Shown here one piece after another: positions 31,736 to 40,173 of a stretch of 64,000 bases of DNA. The stretch is from an uncultured Clostridia bacterium. Lineage in GTDB: Bacteria; Bacillota; Clostridia; TANB77; CAG-508. The stretch spans positions 43,775 to 107,774 of the forward strand of contig CAKPCK010000003.1 in the NCBI GenBank assembly GCA_934141555.1, written 5' to 3'. The notes below the pieces were generated by a model. The model was not told the DNA's origin, searched no databases, and was given only the letters and a program-made list of their open reading frames with translations. The number at the start of each line of letters is the position of its first letter. The first letter of the stretch is position 1. Position numbers and translations under genes: made by a program.

Positions 31736-33268
31736 ATGGAAAAAGGACCAGTAATGCTAATGATATTAGATGGTTTTGGAATAAACGAAAAAACAGATGG
31801 TAATGCTGTAAAACTTGCAAAAACACCTAATATAGACAAACTAATGAAAAAATACCAAAATACAATAATGTATACAAGTGGATTAAAAGTAGGACTACCA
31901 GATGGACAAATGGGAAATTCTGAAGTAGGACACACAAATATTGGAGCAGGAAGAATTGTATATCAAGAACTAACAAAAATAACAAAATCAATAGAAGATG
32001 GAGACTTTTTTGCAATTCCTGAATTCATAGAAGCAATTGAAAATTGTAAAAAACACAATTCAAAATTACACATATTAGGATTATTATCAGATGGTGGAGT
32101 TCATAGTCATATTAGACATTTATATGGACTACTTGAAATGGCAAAAAGAAGAGATTTTGAAGATGTATATGTACACTGCTTTTTAGATGGAAGAGATACA
32201 CCACCAGCATCAGCAGAAGGATATATAACACAACTTGAAGAAAAAATGAAAGAAAAGAAAGTTGGAAAAATAGCAAGTATATCAGGAAGATATTATGCTA
32301 TGGATAGAGATAAGAGATGGGATAGAGTAAAAAAATGTTATGATGCATTAGTAAGAGGAGAAGGAAATAAAGCAACATCTGCAACAATAGCAATAGAAGA
32401 CTCTTATCAAAAAGAAGTATTTGACGAATTCGTTGAACCAACAGTAATAGTTAATAATGATACACCAATTGCAACAATTGGAGAAAATGACTCTGTAATT
32501 TTCTTTAACTTTAGACCAGATAGAGCAAGAGAAATAACAAGAGCAATTGTAGATCCAGAATTTGATGGATTTGAAACAGAAAAAATCAACACATATTTCG
32601 TATGTTTTACAAATTATGATGAAACAATGCCGAATGTAAAAATAGCATTTAAAAAAGAACCATTAGTAAACACATTTGGAGAAGTTGTAAGCAAAAATGG
32701 ATTAAAACAATTAAGAATTGCAGAAACAGAAAAATATGCACATGTTACATTCTTCTTTAATGGAGGAGAAGAAAAACAATATCCTGGTGAAGATAGAATA
32801 TTAGTACCATCACCAAAAGTAGCAACATATGATTTACAACCAGAAATGAGTGCACCAATAGTAACAGAAAAAGTTGTAGAAGCAATAAATGAAGATAAAT
32901 ATAATGCAATTATATTAAACTTTGCAAATCCAGATATGGTTGGACACACAGGAAGTTTACCAGCAGCAATAAAAGCTGTAGAAACAATAGATGAATGTGT
33001 TCAAAAAGTTGTAGATGCAATGTTAGCACATAATGGAACAATTTTAATAACTGCAGACCATGGAAATTGTGAGCAAATGATTGACTATAAAACAGGTGAA
33101 CCACATACTGCACATACAACAAATCCAGTTCCATTAATACTTGTAACAAATGATGAAACATTAAAAGTAAAATCTGGAAAATTAGCAGATTTAGCACCAA
33201 CAATGTTAGAAATATTAGGAATTGAAAAGCCAGAAGAAATGACTGGAGAAAGTATTTTAGAAAAATAA
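31736..33268 (+). CDS. gpmI: Cofactor-independent phosphoglycerate mutase (510 aa)
   Basis: Manganese-dependent iPGM converting 3- to 2-phosphoglycerate. Metal and catalytic motifs: MLMILDGFGINEKTDGNAV, the Ser loop GQMGNSEVGHTNIGAGR, HCFLDGRDTPPASAEGYI, RYYAMDRDKRWDR, NFRPDRAREIT, NFANPDMVGHTG, and TADHGNCEQM. Alkaline-phosphatase-superfamily fold. The start at 31736 (MEKGPVML) has AAAGGGATGAAAATA before it; the upstream in-frame start at 31712 overlaps this RBS. Length is normal. Confidence 0.96.
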   Translation: MEKGPVMLMILDGFGINEKTDGNAVKLAKTPNIDKLMKKYQNTIMYTSGLKVGLPDGQMGNSEVGHTNIGAGRIVYQELTKITKSIEDGDFFAIPEFIEAIENCKKHNSKLHILGLLSDGGVHSHIRHLYGLLEMAKRRDFEDVYVHCFLDGRDTPPASAEGYITQLEEKMKEKKVGKIASISGRYYAMDRDKRWDRVKKCYDALVRGEGNKATSATIAIEDSYQKEVFDEFVEPTVIVNNDTPIATIGENDSVIFFNFRPDRAREITRAIVDPEFDGFETEKINTYFVCFTNYDETMPNVKIAFKKEPLVNTFGEVVSKNGLKQLRIAETEKYAHVTFFFNGGEEKQYPGEDRILVPSPKVATYDLQPEMSAPIVTEKVVEAINEDKYNAIILNFANPDMVGHTGSLPAAIKAVETIDECVQKVVDAMLAHNGTILITADHGNCEQMIDYKTGEPHTAHTTNPVPLILVTNDETLKVKSGKLADLAPTMLEILGIEKPEEMTGESILEK

Positions 33269-33329
33269 GAATTATAAACTATTAATAGCGAAAAAATTCA
33301 AAACCCGCTATAAATAAGGGTGGATAAAA

Positions 33330-33995
33330 GTGATTAATAATACTAAAAAAATTAAAGAATTATATGAAAATATACAAAGAAAGCTTTTCAATATAGTACC
33401 TGGAAAATGGGATGAATTATACCTATATGCATCAATAATAGAAAGACTTGGAAAAGTTCAAGTTGGAGAAATGTATTTCTATTTTATGCCAAGAGGAATT
33501 TTAAAAAGAAAATTTATAAATGTATATGAAGTCCCAAACAAGTACAATATAGAAGAGGAAGAATATTTAAAACTAGTAGAACTTTTATATGATGAAATAA
33601 AAGAACTAAGAGAAGAATTTAGAAAAACAAATCAAAAAGTATGGTCAAATTTAACAATATCAATAAAAAATGATAGAATAACATATACATTTTGCTATGA
33701 TAATTTGTTAGGTGGCCAAGAAGAATATTATGATCACCATATATATTGGAGAAAAAAATATTTACATATAGAACCATGTGGAAAAAAAGAAGAAAAAGCA
33801 TTTAATAAATATTTATCTACTAGAAATTTAGAAGTTCCGAAATCTGATGAATATATTACAGGAATTTACTTAAAAAGACAAGTAAATGTGGTAAAATATG
33901 ATACAACAGATGTTGATGAAAATCAAAGAGTTGACTATCGTGTAGCAAAACAAGAAGAAAGTAAAATAAAAAATCAAATATTATGTAATAAATGA
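33330..33995 (+). CDS. YezG-like (DUF600) immunity-family protein (221 aa)
   Basis: The family pattern is clear over residues 1-160: IKELYENIQRKLFNIVPGKW, LYLYASIIERLGKVQVGEMY, then the helix VELLYDEIKELREEFRK and WSNLTISIKNDRITYTFCYD, as in YezG-type proteins that act as antitoxins of LXG polymorphic toxins in Bacillus. Here no toxin gene adjoins and the gene sits inside a glycolytic block. The C-terminal 60 residues are a basic, poorly conserved tail. Start is GTG at 33330 with AAGGGTGG before it. Its stop overlaps the next reading frame's upstream ATG. It could be an orphan immunity gene or a repurposed cousin. Confidence 0.72.
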   Translation: MINNTKKIKELYENIQRKLFNIVPGKWDELYLYASIIERLGKVQVGEMYFYFMPRGILKRKFINVYEVPNKYNIEEEEYLKLVELLYDEIKELREEFRKTNQKVWSNLTISIKNDRITYTFCYDNLLGGQEEYYDHHIYWRKKYLHIEPCGKKEEKAFNKYLSTRNLEVPKSDEYITGIYLKRQVNVVKYDTTDVDENQRVDYRVAKQEESKIKNQILCNK

Positions 33996-34009
33996 AAGGA
34001 GCAATAAAA

Positions 34010-34702
34010 ATGATTTATTCAAAAGAATTAGAAAATATGTGCTGTGTTGCAAAAGGAGTAGACCATGGACCAGCACCAATTCCAGAAGAAGGAAAATGGG
34101 TAAAAGCAAAAGATATAAAAGATATATCAGGATTAACACATGGTATTGGATGGTGTGCACCACAACAAGGAGCATGTAAATTAACATTAAATGTAAAAGA
34201 TGGAATAATCCAAGAAGCATTAATTGAAACAATAGGATGTTCAGGAATGACACATTCAGCTGCAATGGCAGGAGAAATTTTAACAGGAAAAACAATATTA
34301 GAAGCATTAAACACAGATTTAGTTTGTGATGCTATAAATACTGCTATGAGAGAATTATTCTTACAAATAGTATATGGTAGAACTCAAACAGCTTTCTCAG
34401 AAGGTGGACTTCCAGTAGGAGCTGGACTTGAAGATTTAGGAAAAGGACATACATCACAAGTAGGAACGATATATTCAAGTTCATTAAAAGGACCAAGATA
34501 TTTACAATTAACAGAAGGATATATAGTAGAATTAGGATTAGATAAAGATGACCAAATAATTGGTTATAAATATGTTCATTTGGGAAAAATGATGGATAAT
34601 ATTAAAAAAGGAATTGATCCTAAAGAAGCAATTGAAAAAGCTTCTGGTACATATGGAAGATTTGACGAAGCTGTAAAGAAGATAGATCCAAGAGAAGCAT
34701 AG
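34010..34702 (+). CDS. Iron-sulfur assembly scaffold (IscU/NifU-N-like) protein, 230 aa
   Basis: The N-terminal half resembles IscU/NifU scaffold proteins: CVAKGVDHGPAPIPEEGKW, then WCAPQQGACKLTLNVKDG and ALIETIGCSGMTHSAAMAGE; the Cys in GCSGMTHS matches the family's second cysteine position, and GKTILEALN follows as in scaffolds. The second half is unusual for IscU and includes AFSEGGLPVGAGLEDLGKGH. It is an extended variant always worth reading together with the next gene. The start at 34010 follows AAAGGAGCAATAAAA; the ATG at 33992 overlaps the previous stop and precedes this RBS. It pairs with GGGtGRT, 77 bases downstream. Confidence 0.8.
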   Translation: MIYSKELENMCCVAKGVDHGPAPIPEEGKWVKAKDIKDISGLTHGIGWCAPQQGACKLTLNVKDGIIQEALIETIGCSGMTHSAAMAGEILTGKTILEALNTDLVCDAINTAMRELFLQIVYGRTQTAFSEGGLPVGAGLEDLGKGHTSQVGTIYSSSLKGPRYLQLTEGYIVELGLDKDDQIIGYKYVHLGKMMDNIKKGIDPKEAIEKASGTYGRFDEAVKKIDPREA

Positions 34703-34779
34703 AAATAGAATTAAAAAAAATAAATAAGATGTAAAAATGGGAAATGTCTTCCCTTACAATAAAATAGGAGGAATAAAAG

Positions 34780-35781
34780 ATGGCAGTAACATTTGAAAGT
34801 TATGAAAGAAGAATTGATCAAATAAAACCAGTTATGGAAAAATACGGAATAAAAGATTTTGAAGATTCATTAAAAATCTGTACAGATAAAGGATTTAATC
34901 CTTATGAAATAGTAAAAGGAGTTCAACCAATTTGTTTTGAAAATGCAGCTTGGGCTTACACATTAGGTGCAGCAATAGCAATCAAAAAAGGATGTACAAA
35001 GGCATCAGATGCAGCAAAAGCAATTGGAGAAGGATTACAAGCATTTTGTATTCCAGGATCTGTTGCTGATGATAGAAAAGTAGGATTAGGACATGGAAAT
35101 TTAGCATCAATGCTATTATCAGAAGATACAAAATGTTTTGCATTTTTAGCAGGACATGAAAGTTTTGCAGCAGCAGAAGGAGCTATTGGTATAGCAAAAT
35201 CTGCAAACAAAGTTAGAAAAGAACCATTAAGAGTAATTTTAAATGGTTTAGGAAAAGATGCAGCACAAATAATATCAAGAATAAATGGATTTACATATGT
35301 AAAAACAGATTTTGATTATTTTACAGGAAAAGTAAAAGTAGTAGAAGAAATAAAATATTCTGATGGAGAAAGAAGCCAAGTAAAATGTTATGGTGCAAAC
35401 GATGTTAGAGAAGGTGTAGCAATCATGTGGTTAGAAGATGTTGATGTATCTATTACAGGAAATTCAACAAACCCAACAAGATTCCAACATCCAGTTGCAG
35501 GAACATATAAGAAAGAAAGACTAGAAGTAGGAAAGAAATACTTCTCAGTTGCTTCTGGTGGTGGAACAGGTAGAACACTTCATCCAGATAATATGGCAGC
35601 GGGACCAGCTTCTTATGGTATGACAGATACAATGGGAAGAATGCATTCAGATGCACAATTTGCAGGATCATCTTCAGTACCAGCTCACGTAGAAATGATG
35701 GGATTAATTGGTATGGGTAACAACCCAATGGTTGGTGCTTCAGTAGCAGTAGCTGTTGCTGTTGAAGAAGCTATGAAATAA
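34780..35781 (+). CDS. GGGtGRT protein (333 aa)
   Basis: Named after the conserved motif seen here as VASGGGTGRTLHPDNMAAGP. The start (FESYERRIDQIKPVMEKYGI) and the Ala/Gly-rich middle (LAGHESFAAAEGAIGIAKSA) match this conserved but functionally uncharacterised family of Clostridia and other anaerobes. It often lies next to an extended IscU-like scaffold, as here, which argues for a shared function; iron-sulfur or radical chemistry is a guess. No signal peptide or membrane helix. RBS AGGAGGAATAAAAG. Enolase follows by 80 bases. Confidence 0.88.
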   Translation: MAVTFESYERRIDQIKPVMEKYGIKDFEDSLKICTDKGFNPYEIVKGVQPICFENAAWAYTLGAAIAIKKGCTKASDAAKAIGEGLQAFCIPGSVADDRKVGLGHGNLASMLLSEDTKCFAFLAGHESFAAAEGAIGIAKSANKVRKEPLRVILNGLGKDAAQIISRINGFTYVKTDFDYFTGKVKVVEEIKYSDGERSQVKCYGANDVREGVAIMWLEDVDVSITGNSTNPTRFQHPVAGTYKKERLEVGKKYFSVASGGGTGRTLHPDNMAAGPASYGMTDTMGRMHSDAQFAGSSSVPAHVEMMGLIGMGNNPMVGASVAVAVAVEEAMK

Positions 35782-35811
35782 TTGTATTATTAATTTGATT
35801 ACATTTATAAT
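35782..35811 (+). promoter_or_regulatory. Possible eno promoter
   Basis: TTGTAT (35782-35787), 18-base spacer, TATAAT (35806-35811). A second option, TTGATT near 35814 with TATGAT 16 bases on, is similarly good. Enolase may also be read from the upstream operon. Confidence 0.35.
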
Positions 35812-35861
35812 AATTGATTCATACTATATACATGATATGATAAGAAAGGAAAGAGAGTTTT

Positions 35862-37169
35862 ATGAAAGATTATTTAGAAATTGAAAGTGTAGAAGCATTA
35901 GAGGTATTAGATTCAAGAGGAAATCCAACTGTACAAGTTGAAGTTACAACATTTGATGGAGCACATGGTGTAGCAATGGTTCCATCTGGAGCATCAACAG
36001 GAAGCTTTGAAGCTGTTGAATTAAGAGATGGTGATAAATCAAGATATTTAGGAAAAGGAGTTTTAAAAGCTGTAGAAAATGTTAACTCAGTTATAGCTCC
36101 AAAATTAGAAGGAATGAATGTTTATGACCAAGCTGGAATCGATAAAATGCTTATTGAATTAGATGGAACAGAAAACAAAGGTGTATTAGGAGCAAATGCT
36201 ACATTAGGTGTATCATTAGCTTGTGCTAAAGCTGCTGCTGCATCATTAGGAATGGAATTATATAATTATATTGGTGGACCAAATGCAAAAGTTATGCCAG
36301 TTCCAATGATGAACATCATGAATGGTGGTAAACATGCTGATTCAACATTAAGTGTACAAGAATTTATGATTATGCCAGTTGGAGCAAAATCATTCTCTGA
36401 ATGTTTACGTATGTGTGCTGAAATTTATCACAACTTAAAAGCTGTTTTAAAATCAAAAGGATTAGGAACAGGTGTTGGTGATGAAGGTGGATTTGCACCA
36501 AACGTTAAAGATGAAGATGAAGCACTTCAATTAATAATGGAAGCTATTGAAAAAGCTGGATATAAACCAGGTGAAGAAGTTGCTTTAGCATTAGATGTTG
36601 CTGCAACAGAATTATATGATGAAGCAAAGAAAATAGGAAAAGAAGGACAATATCATTTCTGGAAAATAGGTGTTACAAAAACAGAAGATGAAATGATAGA
36701 CTTCTTAGAAGATTTAGTAAACAGATATCCAATTATCTCAATCGAAGATGGTTTAGCAGAAGAAGACTGGGCTGGATGGAAAAAACTAACAGACAGATTA
36801 GGATCAAGAATCCAATTAGTTGGTGATGACTTATTTGTAACAAATATGAAGAGATTACAAAAAGGTATTGATTTAGGTGTAACAAACAGTATATTAATCA
36901 AATTAAACCAAATTGGAACATTAACAGAAACATTAGATGCTATTGAATTAGCTAATAAACATGGAATGACAGCTGTTGTATCACACAGAAGTGGTGAAAC
37001 AGAAGATACAACATTAGCAGATGTTGCAGTTGCAATGAATGCTGGACAAATCAAAACAGGTGCACCATGTAGAACAGATAGAGTTGCTAAATATAACAGA
37101 TTATTAAATATCGAACATCAATTAGGTGATGTTGCTCAATATTTAGGAAGAAAAGCAATAATAAAATAA
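35862..37169 (+). CDS. eno: Enolase (435 aa)
   Basis: Dehydrates 2-phosphoglycerate to phosphoenolpyruvate. Complete family pattern: VLDSRGNPTVQVEVTTFDG, PSGASTGSFEAVELRDGD, NIMNGGKHADSTLSVQEFMI, GVGDEGGFAPNVKDEDEAL, metal ligands in ALDVAATELY, SIEDGLAEEDW and VGDDLFVTN, catalytic Lys in ILIKLNQIGT and the SHRSGETED loop. Length is normal. RBS AAAGGAAAG. A terminator follows and separates it from malQ. Confidence 0.97.
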   Translation: MKDYLEIESVEALEVLDSRGNPTVQVEVTTFDGAHGVAMVPSGASTGSFEAVELRDGDKSRYLGKGVLKAVENVNSVIAPKLEGMNVYDQAGIDKMLIELDGTENKGVLGANATLGVSLACAKAAAASLGMELYNYIGGPNAKVMPVPMMNIMNGGKHADSTLSVQEFMIMPVGAKSFSECLRMCAEIYHNLKAVLKSKGLGTGVGDEGGFAPNVKDEDEALQLIMEAIEKAGYKPGEEVALALDVAATELYDEAKKIGKEGQYHFWKIGVTKTEDEMIDFLEDLVNRYPIISIEDGLAEEDWAGWKKLTDRLGSRIQLVGDDLFVTNMKRLQKGIDLGVTNSILIKLNQIGTLTETLDAIELANKHGMTAVVSHRSGETEDTTLADVAVAMNAGQIKTGAPCRTDRVAKYNRLLNIEHQLGDVAQYLGRKAIIK

Positions 37170-37188
37170 TTTGACTTTATGTCAGAAA

Positions 37189-37226
37189 TAAAAGCAAGAG
37201 ACTAAAAAAAAGTTTCTTGCTTTTTT
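37189..37226 (+). terminator. Intrinsic terminator after eno
   Basis: AAAAGCAAGAGACT (37190-37203), A-rich loop, AGTTTCTTGCTTTT (37211-37224). Confidence 0.9.
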
Positions 37227-37241
37227 ATTTATATAAATCTA

Positions 37242-37270
37242 TTGAAAAAATAAACTTGTTAATATATAAT
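37242..37270 (+). promoter_or_regulatory. malQ promoter
   Basis: TTGAAA (37242-37247), 17-base spacer, TATAAT (37265-37270). Confidence 0.75.
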
Positions 37271-37310
37271 TATTTTAAGCAAAAGCAAAAAAAGAAAGGA
37301 ACAAAAGAAT

Positions 37311-38630
37311 ATGAAAGAAAAAGGAATTTTACTTCCGATCTTTTCACTTCCAAGTAAATATGGAATAGGAGACTTTGGATATGAAGCATATCAGTTTATA
37401 GATATATTAAGTGAAAATAATATAAAATACTGGGAGATATTACCAATAAACGAATGTGATAAACACCCATATTCTCCAGTAAGTTATTATGCATTGGAAG
37501 AAGATTATATTTCATTAGACAAATTAAAAGAAGAAAAATTAATACAAAATACAGAAACAAGAGAAAACAAAGATAGAGTAATATATGATAATTTTAAAGA
37601 AAAATATTATAGAGAAGCATATAGAAATTTTAGACCTAATAATGAATATTATGAATTTATAATATTGCAAGAAATAAATGAATATGCAGAATTTATGAGC
37701 CAAAAAACAGAAAATGAAAAAGATTATTATTTATTTTTACAATATATATTATATAAGCAATGGATGGAATTGAAATATTATGCTAATTCAAAAAATGTTC
37801 AAATTATTGGAGATATGCCAGTATATCCAGTATTTGAATCAGTTGAAACTAAATACCATTCAGAATATTTTGAAATGGAAAATGGAAAATTTACATTTGA
37901 AGCTGGAACTCCTCCAGACTATTTCAATGAAAATGGTCAAAAATGGAATAGTCCTGTATATAATGTAGAAAATATAAAAAAAGATAATTATCAATATTTA
38001 GTAAAAAGATTTAAGTATCATTTAAAATTATTCGATAAAGTAAGAATAGATTATTTTAGAGGATATGATTCATTTTTTAGAATACCATTGGGAAAAACAG
38101 GTAAAGAAGGAACATATGTAGATGGAGTAAGTTATGGATTTTTTGATGAATTATTTAAAGAGAAAAATGTAAATATTGAAAACTTTATAATAGAAGATTT
38201 AGGAGAAATAAGAGAAGAAACCATAAAACTAAGAGAACATTATGGATTTACAAGGCAGAAAATATTACAATTTACTATAGATTTAGATAATTTGTATGAT
38301 AGAGATAATGAGACTGAAAATGTACTAGTTTTTCCAGGAAATCATGATTGTAATACAATATATGGTTGGTATAAAACTCTAGATGATGAACATAAATGGA
38401 AATTAAAAGAATTTTTAAGAAGAAATGAATGTTATGATATAAATGTAAACATTGGTATTATGCAATATTTATCAAAATGTAAGGCAAAAATGCCAGTAAT
38501 AATGGTTCAAGATATTTTAGGACTTGATGAAAATTCTAGAATTAATGTGCCAGGAGTTGAAAGTGATCAAAATTGGTCTTGGAAATTGATTGATTTTGAT
38601 GATTTAAAAGAAAGAATAAAAGATTATTAA
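37311..38630 (+). CDS. malQ: 4-alpha-glucanotransferase, GH77 (439 aa)
   Basis: Amylomaltase that disproportionates maltodextrins, linking glucan breakdown to glycolysis. GH77 marks: GILLPIFSLPSKYGIGDFGY, YSPVSYYAL, IIGDMPVYPVF, the nucleophile segment KVRIDYFRGYDSFFRIPL (catalytic Asp), acid/base Glu in FIIEDLGEI, and FPGNHDCNTIYGWY. At 439 aa it is shorter than the usual about 500, mainly through compact loops in the middle; the catalytic residues are kept, so it is probably active. Monocistronic, with its own promoter and terminator. Confidence 0.92.
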   Translation: MKEKGILLPIFSLPSKYGIGDFGYEAYQFIDILSENNIKYWEILPINECDKHPYSPVSYYALEEDYISLDKLKEEKLIQNTETRENKDRVIYDNFKEKYYREAYRNFRPNNEYYEFIILQEINEYAEFMSQKTENEKDYYLFLQYILYKQWMELKYYANSKNVQIIGDMPVYPVFESVETKYHSEYFEMENGKFTFEAGTPPDYFNENGQKWNSPVYNVENIKKDNYQYLVKRFKYHLKLFDKVRIDYFRGYDSFFRIPLGKTGKEGTYVDGVSYGFFDELFKEKNVNIENFIIEDLGEIREETIKLREHYGFTRQKILQFTIDLDNLYDRDNETENVLVFPGNHDCNTIYGWYKTLDDEHKWKLKEFLRRNECYDINVNIGIMQYLSKCKAKMPVIMVQDILGLDENSRINVPGVESDQNWSWKLIDFDDLKERIKDY

Positions 38631-38634
38631 AAAA

Positions 38635-38674
38635 CGTCCTCATAATTAGAATTTTATAATTATGAGGGCTTTGT
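38635..38674 (+). terminator. Intrinsic terminator after malQ
   Basis: CCTCATAATTA (38638-38648) pairs perfectly with TAATTATGAGG (38657-38667), followed by GCTTTG; the T tract is weak. Confidence 0.75.
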
Positions 38675-38695
38675 TGTAGAGAATAAAAATATTAC

Positions 38696-38724
38696 TTGTA
38701 ATATTATGTAAATAATGATATAAT
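38696..38724 (+). promoter_or_regulatory. Promoter of the short FtsH paralogue
   Basis: TTGTAA (38696-38701), 17-base spacer with TTATGTAAAT, TATAAT (38719-38724) with upstream TG. A palindrome, AATATTAC-TT-GTAATATT (38689-38706), covers the -35. Confidence 0.75.
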
Positions 38725-38767
38725 AATAAAGTATGAACTTTGAAAATTTATTATAGGAGGCATTATT

Positions 38768-40117
38768 ATGCAAAAATTTATACGGAGATTAGTTCTGATC
38801 ATTATTGGATATTTCTGGGGAGTTGCATTTAAGATAGAATCTAAAATGAAAGGATGTTTTGATGAGATTATTGGATATGAGAACCAAAAACTTGACTTAG
38901 CAGAAGTGATACAATTACTAAAGTCTCGGAGTACATCAAATGGCAGGTTAAAGCAAAGAGTTCCTAAAGGTATTCTTATTGATGGACCAAAAGGAACAGG
39001 AAAGACATTAATTGCTAAAGCATTTATTGCTGAAAGTAAATTGCCATTTATTATAATTTCGGGTTCAGAAATAAATAGTGCAAAAGATGTGAAACACTTA
39101 TTTTTAGCAGCAAGAGTAAAAGAATCTAGCATTATTTTTATTGATGAATTTGATGTTATTGGTAAAGAAAGCAAAGATAATGAAAGGATCATTGCACAAT
39201 TAGCATTTGAAATGAATAAAAGAGACCATGTGTTAGTTGTTGCAACAACCAGAAATGTTAATGAGATAAGTTATTCTTTAAAACGTCCTGGGCGTTTTGA
39301 AGTGGTTATTAGCATGTTACTTCCAGATCTCAGTGAAAGGATGCAAATTATTGAATATTGTGGCAATAAAAAAAGAATTGATTCAAGTGTAAGCATAGAA
39401 AAATTGGCACAGAGACTTACTGGAATTTCTACATTGGAAATTATGCAAATTATGAATAAGGCAATAAAAATTGCTGAACAAAATCATCATAAAAATGTGA
39501 TGATTGAAGATTTTTCATATGCTCAAATGGAATATGAACAGAGTGTTTCACATAATCTTAAGAGAACAATTAATGAATTAAAGATGACTGCATATCATGA
39601 AGCTGGACATGCAGTTTGTGCATTTCTTTCACATAGTAAGAGAATAAGAGAAGTTTCAATAATTCCTACACAAAGTTCATTTGGGCATGTTGCGACATAT
39701 ACTCTAGATGAATATGGAAAAATCACGAAACAAGATTTGGAAACAGAAATTATGATAAGCCTTGCTGGTAGAGCTGCAGAAGAATTGTTCTTTAATTCAC
39801 CTACTAGTGGAGCGAAAGGAGATATTGAAAAAACAGCTAAATTTGTAAAACAGTATCTAACGGAATTTTGTTTTGATGAAAAAATAGGAATTGCCCCTGT
39901 TTCACGTCTCAGCGTAGAACAATTATCAGGAACAGATTTGAACAACCAACTTCTTAACAGAAGTGTAGAAATCATGAATTTATTTTATGAAAGGACAAAA
40001 GAGTATTTGAAACAAAACCAAAAATTGTTAGAAGAAATTGTAAAAGTTCTTTTGCATAAAAAAGTTCTTTTTGAAGAAGAGGTGTATGCTATCTATAATA
40101 AATATAATTTCAAATAA
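38768..40117 (+). CDS. Short FtsH-type AAA+ metalloprotease paralogue (449 aa)
   Basis: One N-terminal hydrophobic segment (LVLIIIGYFWGVAF) replaces the usual two helices and extracytoplasmic domain. The AAA+ module has Walker A GPKGTGKT, Walker B SIIFIDEFDVIG and the arginine-finger segment SLKRPGRFE. The pore loop, normally Phe-Val-Gly in FtsH, is not recognisable (SGSEINSAKDVKHLF). The M41 domain keeps zinc motif AYHEAGHAVC and a third-ligand Asp in SGAKGDIEKT. So proteolysis looks possible while substrate threading may be altered. Isoleucine codons are mainly ATT, unlike its neighbours, and it has its own promoter and terminator. The full FtsH is at 47282. Confidence 0.88.
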   Translation: MQKFIRRLVLIIIGYFWGVAFKIESKMKGCFDEIIGYENQKLDLAEVIQLLKSRSTSNGRLKQRVPKGILIDGPKGTGKTLIAKAFIAESKLPFIIISGSEINSAKDVKHLFLAARVKESSIIFIDEFDVIGKESKDNERIIAQLAFEMNKRDHVLVVATTRNVNEISYSLKRPGRFEVVISMLLPDLSERMQIIEYCGNKKRIDSSVSIEKLAQRLTGISTLEIMQIMNKAIKIAEQNHHKNVMIEDFSYAQMEYEQSVSHNLKRTINELKMTAYHEAGHAVCAFLSHSKRIREVSIIPTQSSFGHVATYTLDEYGKITKQDLETEIMISLAGRAAEELFFNSPTSGAKGDIEKTAKFVKQYLTEFCFDEKIGIAPVSRLSVEQLSGTDLNNQLLNRSVEIMNLFYERTKEYLKQNQKLLEEIVKVLLHKKVLFEEEVYAIYNKYNFK

Positions 40118-40130
40118 GTATTTGAAGTGA

Positions 40131-40173
40131 AAAAAATCCATAGTTGATATTGTTTCAACTATGGATTTTTTAT
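40131..40173. terminator. Bidirectional intrinsic terminator
   Basis: AAAAAATCCATAGTTGA (40131-40147) pairs with TCAACTATGGATTTTTT (40155-40171), between the convergent FtsH paralogue and ylbJ. Confidence 0.93.

Noticed and set aside
38689..38706. AATATTAC-TT-GTAATATT as an operator of the short FtsH gene
   Set aside because: Palindromic and over the -35, but of such low complexity in AT-rich DNA that I mention it only within the promoter entry.
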